In this document: one piece after another, positions 18,679 through 27,897 of the stretch
How positions within the stretch are numbered: position 1 is the stretch's first letter
Layout of the letters: each line of letters begins with the position of its first letter
Source of the DNA: an uncultured Oscillospiraceae bacterium
GTDB taxonomy: Bacteria; Bacillota; Clostridia; Oscillospirales; Acutalibacteraceae
Assembly: GCA_900539845.1 (NCBI GenBank)
Contig: UQDP01000016.1
Span: forward strand, 1 to 49,977
Direction: 5' to 3'
DNA: 49,977 nt
Translations under genes and position numbers: made by a program
The notes under the pieces: model-generated
What the model was told of the DNA's origin: nothing
Seen by the model: the letters and a program-made list of their open reading frames with translations, nothing else
Databases searched by the model: none

Positions 18679-20409
18679 ATGGGATTTTTAATAGCGATTC
18701 TTGTCATTTTGATCATTCTTGCAATAGCGTTTGTAGTTTGGTTCATAACATACAGACAAAGCGGAAAATGTCCGCTTTGCGCGCTTGAAAAAATCATAAA
18801 GCCCACAAAGACCACCATGGACACGGAAAACGAAGAACCGTATGCAAACGGCACCGCCGCAACGCCGCCTATGGGCTGGAGCAGCTGGAACACGTTCCGG
18901 CAAAACATCAGCGAGGAGCTGATCTTGAGCACGGCAAAGGCAATGAAGGATTCTGGGCTTCTCGACGCCGGTTATCAGTACATCAATCTTGACGACTGCT
19001 GGCAAAGCTCTATGAGAGACAAAAACGGCAGGCTGCAGGGGGATCTGGAAAAATTCCCCAACGGTATTCCGCGCCTGATCTCTCAAATAAATCAAATGGG
19101 TATGAAAGTGGGGCTTTATTCCTCAAACGGCACGCTTACCTGCGAAGATCTTCCGGCAAGTCTCGGCAGAGAGGAACTGGACGCCCAAACGATTGCCGAA
19201 TGGGGATGTGAGTTTTTCAAATATGATTTCTGCCATCATAAGCTCATAAGCGGCGAAGCTCCCGTTATCGAAGCACTTGAAATCAGCGCCCCGGGAAAAA
19301 GCGCCGAGCTTAAGCTTTACCCCGAAGATGCGGAATTCAGCGGCAGAGCCAGAATTTTGAACATAAAAAAACTGCCCACCGGCAAAGGCATCGGTATGCT
19401 CAACCACGGTGCGGGCACAGCCACCTTCCGCCCTGTTATAAACACGGAAGGCGATTACGTTCTGACACTGCTCATCTATAAGCAGCTCACCGTCAGAGAA
19501 CAATATATTCAGGTCATCGTTAACGGTACGTTTCATGAAGTCTTTACGCCGACGGCAAAAGGCTTCACCCCCACGGGAAGAGTGCAGACGATGATTCACC
19601 TCAAGGCCGGAACAAACGAGATCGTTCTTAAAAACCCCATCGTGACTGCGGCAGACAGCTCATATACCCAGTACAAACGTATGGGCAATGCGCTCAAGGC
19701 AGCAACCAAAAAGGTTTCGTTTGAAAAAGGCACAAAGGAAAAGCCCATCCTTTTCTCCATCTGCGAATGGGGAATGGCATTCCCTTGGCACTGGGGATCG
19801 CGTGCCGGAAATATGTGGCGCACCACGCCTGATATCTCTGCTAAGTGGCACAGCATAAATATGATATATAATCACAATATCAGGCTTTATAAATATGCCG
19901 CACCCGGCGCTTGGAACGACCCCGATATGCTTGAGGTCGGCAACGGCAAGTTAACGCGCGAAGAAAATAAAACGCATTTCAGCCTGTGGTGTATGATGGC
20001 TGCCCCGCTTATTCTCGGCAACGATCTGCGCCTGCTTGTCGGCTCGGACGGCGCGCCGATAGAAAACAGCCCGGTTCTTAAAACCGTTACAAATAAGAAT
20101 CTGATCGCAATCGATCAGGATCCGCTCGGTAAACCGGCAAAACGGATAAAGAAACTGCACGGCATTGATATGACAGCACGTCCGCTCGCAAACGGAGATA
20201 TCGCACTTTGCCTTTATAATCCCGGCACACGCGTAAAGGGTATCTCCTTTGAGATCGGCGATATTCTGAATGATGAATATCTCGATTTTGCGCCGTCCGC
20301 CTCATATCATCTTCACGAGCTGTGGAGCGACGAGCACTTTAACGCCAAAACGGTTTCGGTATCGCTTCAAAAGCATGACTGCCGCGTTTACAGGATCAGC
20401 AAACAATAA
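18679..20409 (+). CDS. Membrane-tethered GH27 alpha-galactosidase with inserted beta-sandwich
   Basis: 576 residues, ATG with AAGGAGG 7 bases upstream. Residues 2-25 are a transmembrane helix with almost no charge before it and Arg/Lys after, followed by CPLC (31-34). The barrel starts at PPMGWSSWNTF (63-73) and includes INLDDCW and KYDFC, whose Asp183 fits the GH27 nucleophile. WRTTPDI provides Asp385 as the likely acid/base, and WNDPDML (412-418) lines the substrate pocket. Between nucleophile and acid/base, about 199-340 is a beta-sandwich insertion like CBM35/CBM6. A beta domain closes the C-terminus. It should release terminal alpha-galactose (or N-acetylgalactosamine). No Sec signal peptide is seen; the charge pattern suggests the catalytic part may face the cytoplasm. 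The GNAT gene follows almost immediately. Confidence 0.9.
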   Translation: MGFLIAILVILIILAIAFVVWFITYRQSGKCPLCALEKIIKPTKTTMDTENEEPYANGTAATPPMGWSSWNTFRQNISEELILSTAKAMKDSGLLDAGYQYINLDDCWQSSMRDKNGRLQGDLEKFPNGIPRLISQINQMGMKVGLYSSNGTLTCEDLPASLGREELDAQTIAEWGCEFFKYDFCHHKLISGEAPVIEALEISAPGKSAELKLYPEDAEFSGRARILNIKKLPTGKGIGMLNHGAGTATFRPVINTEGDYVLTLLIYKQLTVREQYIQVIVNGTFHEVFTPTAKGFTPTGRVQTMIHLKAGTNEIVLKNPIVTAADSSYTQYKRMGNALKAATKKVSFEKGTKEKPILFSICEWGMAFPWHWGSRAGNMWRTTPDISAKWHSINMIYNHNIRLYKYAAPGAWNDPDMLEVGNGKLTREENKTHFSLWCMMAAPLILGNDLRLLVGSDGAPIENSPVLKTVTNKNLIAIDQDPLGKPAKRIKKLHGIDMTARPLANGDIALCLYNPGTRVKGISFEIGDILNDEYLDFAPSASYHLHELWSDEHFNAKTVSVSLQKHDCRVYRISKQ

Positions 20410-20420
20410 GGGTGACCCAT

Positions 20421-20954
20421 ATGCTTGAAAGGCTATACGAGAACGATTTTGACGATATCTACGCTATAATGAAAGACAGCTTTCCGGCAGATGAAATGCG
20501 CGGATATGACGCTCAGAAAGCGTTGTTCGGCAGAAAAGAATATTTTGCTTTCGGAGTAAAAGAGAATGACGGCAGTCTTGCCGCGTTCATTACGATGTGG
20601 AAATTCAGCGATTTCACTTACGGCGAGCATTTTGCCGTATCGCAGGATCTGCGCGGCTCGGGGATGGGCGGCAGAATCATAAACGAAGCGGCAAAAATCG
20701 CCGAAAAGCGTTTCTGCTTTGAGGTTGAACCGCCTGAAACCGATATAGCCAAAAGGCGAATCGCGTTTTATGAGCGGAACGGCTTTATCCTCAATGATTT
20801 TCACTATATTCAACCGCCGCTTTCCGAAAGCACGGGATCGCTGAGGCTGATGATTATGTCTTATGGCAAAAAGCTGACGGATACGGAATTCCAAGCAATA
20901 AAAAACACCGTATACAGAAATGTTTACGGTGTTTCGGAAAATTACGGTATATAA
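20421..20954 (+). CDS. GNAT-family N-acetyltransferase
   Basis: 177 residues from ATG 20421; AAGGG just upstream fits this start better than the in-frame GTG at 20412. The acetyl-CoA loop is VSQDLRGSGMGGR (motif A, Q/R-x-x-G-x-G), followed by a helix and the IAFYERNGF motif typical of GNAT motif B. It would transfer an acetyl group from acetyl-CoA to an amine on a small molecule or protein; the substrate is unknown. It is last in the operon that begins at 16719. The final 15 codons contain a 10-bp inverted repeat (20903-20912 with 20925-20934). Confidence 0.85.
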   Translation: MLERLYENDFDDIYAIMKDSFPADEMRGYDAQKALFGRKEYFAFGVKENDGSLAAFITMWKFSDFTYGEHFAVSQDLRGSGMGGRIINEAAKIAEKRFCFEVEPPETDIAKRRIAFYERNGFILNDFHYIQPPLSESTGSLRLMIMSYGKKLTDTEFQAIKNTVYRNVYGVSENYGI

Positions 20955-20970
20955 ACCATACAGAGAGCAA

Positions 20971-21012
20971 AAAAAAAACGGCTGTCTCGCGTTTTGCGTG
21001 AGACAGCCTCTT
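20971..21012. terminator. Bidirectional terminator between the GNAT gene and ilvC
   Basis: GGCTGTCTC (20980-20988) pairs with GAGACAGCC (21000-21008). Read on the minus strand the stem runs into a run of T's (the A-run at 20970-20978), terminating ilvC. On the plus strand it is followed by TCTTTATTTTAT. The 9-bp arm GGCTGTCTC recurs in the terminator at 37207. Confidence 0.88.
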
Positions 21013-21034
21013 TATTTTATGCGGTAAAGAGAGA

Positions 21035-22132
<1,098 letters not shown>

Positions 22133-22134
22133 TT

Positions 22135-22163
22135 ATTATAGTACCTGGCTGAGAATTCGTCAA
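22135..22163 (-). promoter_or_regulatory. Sigma-A promoter of ilvC
   Basis: On the minus strand TTGACG (22163-22158), 17-bp spacer, TATAAT (22140-22135). The leader to the ATG is about 68 nt, too short for a T-box, and no T-box sequence motifs were seen. Confidence 0.85.
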
Positions 22164-22184
22164 GGCTTTTTTGCCGATAATTAC

Positions 22185-22213
22185 TTGTAAAACAAACAAA
22201 AAAGTAGTAATAT
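22185..22213 (+). promoter_or_regulatory. Possible promoter of the DUF815 gene
   Basis: TTGTAA (22185-22190), 17-bp spacer, TAATAT (22208-22213). The match is modest, but it is correctly placed upstream of the GTG start at 22291. Confidence 0.4.
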
Positions 22214-22290
22214 AACAGTAAATAATTATTCAATTTTTAACCTATTTTAACTCTTGCGGCAAACTTGTTGAAAAAAGGAGGCAGATCGCC

Positions 22291-23523
22291 GTGAACAGGG
22301 CGCAGAAATTAAGATTTTACATTGAGGCACTGTGTGTTTATGATCTGAAAAACGATGAAGTTATAGCTTCCCTTTTGGAGCTTCTGAAAAGCGTTGAAAG
22401 TGAGGAAGTGCTTGAAAAGCAGAGCGAATTCTTCAGAATGGTCACAAGCCATAATTCATTTAAAGAATATGTTTCCAGATTGATTCTTACAAATGATAAC
22501 GCGTTTACGAAAGCTGCAGCTTCCGGCAGTACAGATAAGCTTGCCGGTGCGGTGCTCGACGGAGTAAAGAGCGATCTTGAAAAACTTGAGGCAATAGCGA
22601 ATATCAGACCCGAGGATATTTGCAGTTCTGTTGAAAACACGGATCTTAAAGAGGTGCTCAAGACCCTGCCCGGCTGGGAAACAGGCTCCCCTGCCCCGCC
22701 TCTCAGAACGAACTGGAAAGACCAGATAAACGAACTTGCCGAATATCATAAAAAGAACGGCTACGGTATGTTTTCAAAATACAACGCGTTCACCTGGCGC
22801 GATCATTCGCTTTATCCGATAGCAGGCACGGATCCGATCCTGCTTTCCGATCTCAAAAACTATGAGATACAAAGGCAAAAGGTCATAGACAACACGGAAA
22901 GCTTCGTGCACGGATACCCCTCCAACAACGTGTTGCTTTACGGCGACAGGGGCACGGGTAAGAGCTCGACGGTGCATGCCGTGCTCAACGCCTACGCGCC
23001 TCAGGGGCTGAGAATGATCGAGATCTCAAAAAGCGATATTCCCGACCTGACAATGATCCGCGAACAGCTTGCAAGCAGCCCTATGAAATTCATTATCTTC
23101 ATTGACGATCTTTGCTTTGACTCTCACGACGACTCCTTCGGCGAACTGAAAGCGGCGCTGGAAGGCAGCCTTTCCGGCAGGAAGCACAACACGCTGATTT
23201 ACGCCACATCAAACAGGCGGCATCTTATAAAAGAGAGCTTTTCCGACCGTGAAAACGATATAAACAGAAACGACATTATGCAGGAACAGCTCAGCCTTTC
23301 CGATCGTTTCGGACTTTCGATAACCTTTGTTAACCCGGATAAGAAAGATTATCTGGACATAGTTGAAAAAATAGCGGCAGACAGAAAGCTTGAAGTGGAC
23401 AAAGACCGCCTTTTCATCGTTGCCGAGCAGTGGGCTGCACGAAAGGGCGGACGCTCGCCGAGATGCGCAAGGCAGTTTATAGATTATGTTGAAAGCGCCG
23501 AAAAGCGCGGCAAAGAATGGTAA
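22291..23523 (+). CDS. DUF815-type AAA ATPase
   Basis: 410 residues from GTG 22291, with AAAGGAGG 8 bases upstream. An N-terminal helical region (1-150) precedes an AAA-type domain: Walker A GDRGTGKSS, Walker B FIIFIDDL, sensor-like IYATSNRRH, and an Arg-rich C-terminal GGRSPRCARQFIDYV. This is the layout of the DUF815 family, widespread in Clostridia and of unresolved function. It stands alone, between divergent ilvC and the two-component operon. The ATP-binding assignment is firm; the substrate is unknown. Confidence 0.88.
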   Translation: MNRAQKLRFYIEALCVYDLKNDEVIASLLELLKSVESEEVLEKQSEFFRMVTSHNSFKEYVSRLILTNDNAFTKAAASGSTDKLAGAVLDGVKSDLEKLEAIANIRPEDICSSVENTDLKEVLKTLPGWETGSPAPPLRTNWKDQINELAEYHKKNGYGMFSKYNAFTWRDHSLYPIAGTDPILLSDLKNYEIQRQKVIDNTESFVHGYPSNNVLLYGDRGTGKSSTVHAVLNAYAPQGLRMIEISKSDIPDLTMIREQLASSPMKFIIFIDDLCFDSHDDSFGELKAALEGSLSGRKHNTLIYATSNRRHLIKESFSDRENDINRNDIMQEQLSLSDRFGLSITFVNPDKKDYLDIVEKIAADRKLEVDKDRLFIVAEQWAARKGGRSPRCARQFIDYVESAEKRGKEW

Positions 23524-23547
23524 ACGGCGGATCAAAACCGTTTTTTG
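23522..23547 (+). terminator. Weak hairpin terminator after the DUF815 gene
   Basis: AAACGG pairs with CCGTTT, followed by a T-run, directly overlapping the stop codon. The stem is only 6 bp. Confidence 0.45.
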
Positions 23548-23687
23548 CCCTTCCTTTGCCCGGTCAACGCAAAAATCTCAAAATTTATTTAAAAATTTTT
23601 AACAAATTTTACCGTTTGTTAATTTCGATATAAAATTATGAACAAAAACGAATGATATGATCTTTTCAAAAGGAAAGGAGAAAAACT

Positions 23688-24383
23688 ATGAGCAATAAGA
23701 TTCTTGTAGTCGATGACGATCTCAACATCTGCGAACTGCTGAAGATTTACCTGGAAAACGAGGGATACACCGTATTTGTTGCAAATGACGGTCAGGCGGC
23801 AGTCGATACATTCACAGCTAAAAGCCCCGATCTGGTTCTGCTGGACATCATGCTTCCGAAAATGGACGGCTGGCAGGTGTGCAGGGAAATACGCAAAACC
23901 TCCGGCGTTCCCATTATCATGCTGACCGCCAAGGGCGAAACCTTTGACAAAGTGCTTGGGCTTGAGCTCGGGGCGGACGATTATGTTACAAAGCCGTTCG
24001 ACGCGAAAGAGGTTATGGCAAGAATCAAGGCGGTCCTTCGCCGCTCGAAGGGCGAGAGTGAAAACACAGCCAATGAAAAGAAAGTTGTTGTTTATGACAA
24101 GCTTGAGATCAACATAGAAAACTATGAGCTGAAGGTTGACGGCAAGGTCATAGACACGCCGCCTAAAGAGCTTGAGCTGATCTATCATTTCGCGTCCAAC
24201 CCCAACAGGGTATACACAAGAGATCAGCTTCTTGACGAGGTGTGGGGCTTTGATTATTACGGAGACTCACGAACGGTCGACGTACATGTTAAGCGGCTGA
24301 GAGAAAAGCTTGAGGGCGTTTCGGACAAATGGTCGCTCAAGACCGTGTGGGGCGTAGGATACAAATTTGAAACGAAGGATTAA
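23688..24383 (+). CDS. OmpR/PhoB-family response regulator
   Basis: 231 residues, ATG with AAAGGAG upstream. The receiver domain (1-115) has acidic residues DDD at 9-11, phospho-acceptor Asp53 (LVLLDIMLP), Thr in IIMLTAKG, and Lys in YVTKPF. The C-terminal winged helix (about 135-230) carries RTVDVHVKRLREKL and WGVGYKF. It receives phosphate from the kinase encoded 5 bases downstream and binds DNA. Together with the following HtrA gene it suggests control of an envelope-stress response, by analogy with CssRS/HtrA of Bacillus; the regulated genes are not shown by the sequence. Confidence 0.95.
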   Translation: MSNKILVVDDDLNICELLKIYLENEGYTVFVANDGQAAVDTFTAKSPDLVLLDIMLPKMDGWQVCREIRKTSGVPIIMLTAKGETFDKVLGLELGADDYVTKPFDAKEVMARIKAVLRRSKGESENTANEKKVVVYDKLEINIENYELKVDGKVIDTPPKELELIYHFASNPNRVYTRDQLLDEVWGFDYYGDSRTVDVHVKRLREKLEGVSDKWSLKTVWGVGYKFETKD

Positions 24384-24388
24384 AGGCT

Positions 24389-25939
24389 ATGGCAGCAAAG
24401 GCGGACTTCGGTAAGAAAATAGAAAACAGAATATTAAAACTTGCCAGGTTTTTGCACATTAAGCCGAATATCTTCACAAAATATTTCCTTACGTTCGCCG
24501 CGATCTTTCTGACCGTGCTTGTGGTGCTGGGTATATCACTTGTTTTGCTCGTTAATAATTACACGGTAAAAACGCGTACCGACCTGCTGGAGGAAAATGT
24601 TTTATCCATTGCAAACACGATTGACGGCACACTCACAACCAGTGAGATGAACAACCGATACACACTTGAAAAGGAGCTGCTGTGCGAAACGCTCGCCACG
24701 GTTTCACAGTCCATAGACGCGGATGTGTTCGTGTGTGACACAGAGGGCAATATCATTCTTTGCAGAGACAAGGCGGGAACATTGCCCGATTTCGGAATGT
24801 TTGCCGAATGCAGTGTGCACGGCAAGATCGTTATAGGCAGCAATCTGCTGGCGGCAGTCTATCAGCAGGGACAAATCGTTGAAAAGGCGACCGTTTCCGG
24901 CACGCAGTGCTTTGTGGTGGGCAGGCCTGTTTATCAGGACGGAAATATTATAGGCTCGGTATTTGCGCTTTCAAATACAGGTATTCAGAATATCTCCATA
25001 ACCGTTTTGCGCCTGTTTTTGATCTCTGCATTTTTCTGCCTTATTTTTGCCTTTATTTGTATATACTATTTAACGAAAAGAATGTTTACGCCGCTCCAGC
25101 AGATGAGCAAAGCGGCAAAGCAGTTTGCGGCAGGAGATTTCTCTTACCGCGTTAAGGTTGAGGGAGAGGACGAGCTTGCCGATCTCGGGCATGCGTTCAA
25201 CGATATGGCGGACGCTCTTAATGTGCTTGAAGGCTCAAGGCGCAGCTTTGTTTCAAATGTTTCGCATGAGCTGAAAACGCCGATGACTTCTATTTCGGGA
25301 TTTATCGACGGTATTTTGGACGGAACAATTCCGAAAGAAAAGCAGGATTATTACTTGGGCATCGTGAGCGGAGAAGTCAAGCGGCTCTCACGCCTTGTGG
25401 TCTCCATGCTCAATATGAGCAAGATCGAAAGCGGAGATCTGGAAATGAAACCGTCTACTTATGACATTTCAGACCAGATTATACACATTCTTTTAACCTT
25501 TGAGCAAAAAATTGAAAATAAAAACATAGATATAAGAGGGCTTGACGAATTCAAGCCGACATATATTGTGGCAGACCCGGATATGATTTATCAGGCAATC
25601 TACAATCTGGTGGACAACGCCGTTAAATTTACCAACGAGGGCGGATATATAGAAGTTCGGCTCAAGGATTCGGATACCCAGATAGAATTAAGCATAAAAA
25701 ACAGCGGCACGGGAATAAAGGCCGAGGATCTTTCAAGGGTGTTTGAAAGATTTTACAAGGCGGATAAGAGCCGCAGCCTGGACGCAAAAGGCGCCGGGTT
25801 AGGGCTTTACCTTGTTAAGCTGATGATCGAAATGCACGGCGGCAGAGTCAGCGCGAAAAGCGAAAGCGAAGACACCGCGGAATTTTCTTTCACGCTTCCC
25901 AAACAGTTCAGCCCTGTTTATTTAAAGGAGACAAGATAA
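24389..25939 (+). CDS. Sensor histidine kinase
   Basis: 516 residues. Two membrane segments (about 30-55 and 205-230) flank a roughly 150-residue extracytoplasmic sensor with two cysteines (VFVCD and CECSV-type contexts). A HAMP linker follows (KAAKQFAAGDFSYRV). The HisKA domain has His293 in FVSNVSHELKTPMTS, and the ATPase domain has the N box (YNLVDNAVKF) and GAGLGLYLVK. It autophosphorylates His293 and passes phosphate to the regulator encoded upstream. Only 1 bp separates it from the protease gene. Confidence 0.95.
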   Translation: MAAKADFGKKIENRILKLARFLHIKPNIFTKYFLTFAAIFLTVLVVLGISLVLLVNNYTVKTRTDLLEENVLSIANTIDGTLTTSEMNNRYTLEKELLCETLATVSQSIDADVFVCDTEGNIILCRDKAGTLPDFGMFAECSVHGKIVIGSNLLAAVYQQGQIVEKATVSGTQCFVVGRPVYQDGNIIGSVFALSNTGIQNISITVLRLFLISAFFCLIFAFICIYYLTKRMFTPLQQMSKAAKQFAAGDFSYRVKVEGEDELADLGHAFNDMADALNVLEGSRRSFVSNVSHELKTPMTSISGFIDGILDGTIPKEKQDYYLGIVSGEVKRLSRLVVSMLNMSKIESGDLEMKPSTYDISDQIIHILLTFEQKIENKNIDIRGLDEFKPTYIVADPDMIYQAIYNLVDNAVKFTNEGGYIEVRLKDSDTQIELSIKNSGTGIKAEDLSRVFERFYKADKSRSLDAKGAGLGLYLVKLMIEMHGGRVSAKSESEDTAEFSFTLPKQFSPVYLKETR

Positions 25940-25940
25940 T

Positions 25941-27518
25941 ATGAGCAACGATTATGAAAACAACGGTTACGGCACAAGCGGCGGCAGCGAACCGGAAAAC
26001 AGCAGCAGCTACAATCCGGCAACAGGGAACGCCTCCTATTCATCCGACAACACAGGAAATACGGGAACTGGTCCCGAAAACACAAACACCGCTTCAGAAA
26101 GCGGCAATACGGCAAACGGCGGCGGAGCCAACAACACAACATATCATTATTCGTACACATCGGCTAACCGGCCCGGGGGAAACCAAAATAACGTAAATTA
26201 CTACACTCCGCCGCAGCAGCCTTACAATACCGATTCTGATAAAGAAAAGAAAAACAAAAAGGCAGTGCAGTATGACCAGTTCGGAAATCCCGTTAAAGTC
26301 AAAAAAAGCAAAACACCGATCATCATTGCCGTTGTAATCGCTATATGTGTTATCGCGGCTGTAATCGGGATCGTGGTGTCCGTTACGGGCGGTTCATCAT
26401 CCGGCGAAGACCAAAATCAGAACAGCGGCTCTTCGGCACAGGTACAGACGCAGGACGCAGGCGAAGTGGCACAGACAGACGGCGACGGCAATTACACCGT
26501 TGCGGGAATCGCCAAAAACTTCATAGATTCCTGTGTGGGCATAACCGTATATTCCGAATCCAGCGCTTACAGTGATTTCTTTGGCTACGGTTACGGAAAC
26601 GAACCGCAGTCATCCGGCGGCGAGCAGACCGTTTCGAGCGAAGGCTCCGGCATCATTATGCTTGAGGACGGCAATTACACCTATATTTTGACCTGCGCCC
26701 ATGTTATTAGCGACGGCTCCAGCTTCAAAGTAACGCTCAACAACGGCGATGAGTATGACGCTGTTATGGTGGGCTATGACAATCAAACGGATATCGGTGT
26801 GCTCAGAATAAACGCGACCGGGCTTAAGGTTGCCGAGTTCGCAGACTCGGATTCCACCACTGTTGGCGAACAGGTGGTTGCCATCGGCTGCCCCGGCGGC
26901 ATAGAGTTTATGAACAGCGTGACCAGCGGTTATATTTCAGCTCTTGCCAGACCTGTTTCATCAAGCATCGGATATGATCAGGAATGTATCCAGACCGACG
27001 CAGCTATAAACCCCGGCAACAGCGGCGGAGCACTCTTCAACATGCAGGGTCAGGTCATCGGTGTAAACTCATCAAAGATCGCTTCCACGGAATATGAGGG
27101 AATGGGCTTTGCTGTGCCGAGCAACACGGCTATCGCAACCGCCAACAGCCTTATAAAAGTAGGATATGTGGAAGGCAGGGCGCAGATAGGCATAACCTAT
27201 ACGAGCCTTGAGAATTATTCAAACGCTAACGCCATAATAAGCGCTCTGAGTGAACTCGGATATGAGGACGCAAAGGGCACTATGGTAATAAACGAGGTCT
27301 CTGCAGATTCAGACCTTGCAGACAAGAATGTGCGCCAGTATGATATGATCGTGGCAGTAAACGGCACAACGCTTACGGACACGGATATCATGACCTCCAC
27401 GCTTTCCGACTGCAGCCCCGGAGACACGATCAAGCTTACGATTGCCAGAATAGAAAACAACAAAATAAACACCTTTGATGTAGACTGCACACTTATCGAA
27501 TCAAAGGGCAACAATTAA
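25941..27518 (+). CDS. htrA: Membrane-anchored HtrA/DegP-type serine protease
   Basis: 525 residues, ATG with AAAGGAG upstream. A long Gly/Asn/Ser/Pro-rich cytoplasmic N-terminus (1-115) ends in a basic patch (KKSKT), then one membrane helix (about 122-147), an Asp/Gln/Ser linker, and a trypsin-like domain. The catalytic triad is His254 (LTCAHV), Asp284 (QTDIGVL) and Ser361 (GNSGGAL). One C-terminal PDZ domain (about 415-515; YDMIVAVNGTTL) follows. The catalytic part is outside the membrane, where it degrades or refolds damaged exported proteins. The N-terminal extension is much longer than in Bacillus HtrA. Co-transcription with the two-component system is likely. Confidence 0.93.
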   Translation: MSNDYENNGYGTSGGSEPENSSSYNPATGNASYSSDNTGNTGTGPENTNTASESGNTANGGGANNTTYHYSYTSANRPGGNQNNVNYYTPPQQPYNTDSDKEKKNKKAVQYDQFGNPVKVKKSKTPIIIAVVIAICVIAAVIGIVVSVTGGSSSGEDQNQNSGSSAQVQTQDAGEVAQTDGDGNYTVAGIAKNFIDSCVGITVYSESSAYSDFFGYGYGNEPQSSGGEQTVSSEGSGIIMLEDGNYTYILTCAHVISDGSSFKVTLNNGDEYDAVMVGYDNQTDIGVLRINATGLKVAEFADSDSTTVGEQVVAIGCPGGIEFMNSVTSGYISALARPVSSSIGYDQECIQTDAAINPGNSGGALFNMQGQVIGVNSSKIASTEYEGMGFAVPSNTAIATANSLIKVGYVEGRAQIGITYTSLENYSNANAIISALSELGYEDAKGTMVINEVSADSDLADKNVRQYDMIVAVNGTTLTDTDIMTSTLSDCSPGDTIKLTIARIENNKINTFDVDCTLIESKGNN

Positions 27519-27530
27519 AGCAAAAAAATG

Positions 27531-27566
27531 AAGCGCCGCTCAGGCAAACACTTGAGCGGCGCTTTT
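27531..27566 (+). terminator. Intrinsic terminator after htrA
   Basis: AAGCGCCGCTCA pairs with TGAGCGGCGCTT, a 12-bp stem followed by T's. Confidence 0.94.
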
Positions 27567-27577
27567 CATTTTAACGC

Positions 27578-27664
27578 TTATTTTTTATAAGGTTCTTGAA
27601 CATCTGTTAAGCCGAGCAGATAATCCGTGCTCGTATCATAAAACGCAGCCAATTTAATAAATAT
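27578..27664 (-). pseudogene. C-terminal remnant of an XRE-family regulator
   Basis: On the minus strand about 28 codons read FIKLAAFYDTSTDYLLGLTD and then VQEPYKK before a stop. This is the characteristic end of a Cro/C1-type helix-turn-helix domain; compare IKIADYYKVSLDYLVG in the intact XRE gene at 39175. The open frame runs on upstream to 27760, but that part shows no helix-turn-helix. The recognition helices and start are missing, so this looks like a truncated relic. Confidence 0.6.
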
Positions 27665-27897
27665 ATCCGTTTTTACACAAAACCAAGATGAAACAAAAAA
27701 ACAGACCGATTCATAACATTTTTTTAAATTCCCGGCATAAAATGCTTGCTTTACACGCATAAAATGTTGTATGCTTTAAATAGCGGACACTGAAAAAAGT
27801 AAAGACCTATGCATCTTGTTTTGTGTTACTTTTTTCAGCGTAAAATCAATACGGAGGGCGGCTTTCCGCCCTGCGAAATACAGCGGGAGTGGTGAAT
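27665..27897. other. Intergenic stretch with inverted repeat and GC hairpin
   Basis: This is the remainder of a 379-bp gap without an intact gene. CTGAAAAAAGTAA (27790-27802) is perfectly repeated in inverse at 27826-27838, with a 23-nt spacer. GGGCGG-CTTT-CCGCCC (27855-27870) makes a compact hairpin 28 bases before the next ATG. No convincing promoter for the downstream gene was found. Confidence 0.6.

Noticed and set aside
20903..20934. 10-bp inverted repeat at the end of the GNAT gene
   Set aside because: It lies inside the coding sequence, has a 12-base loop and no T-run, and the true terminator follows at 20980.
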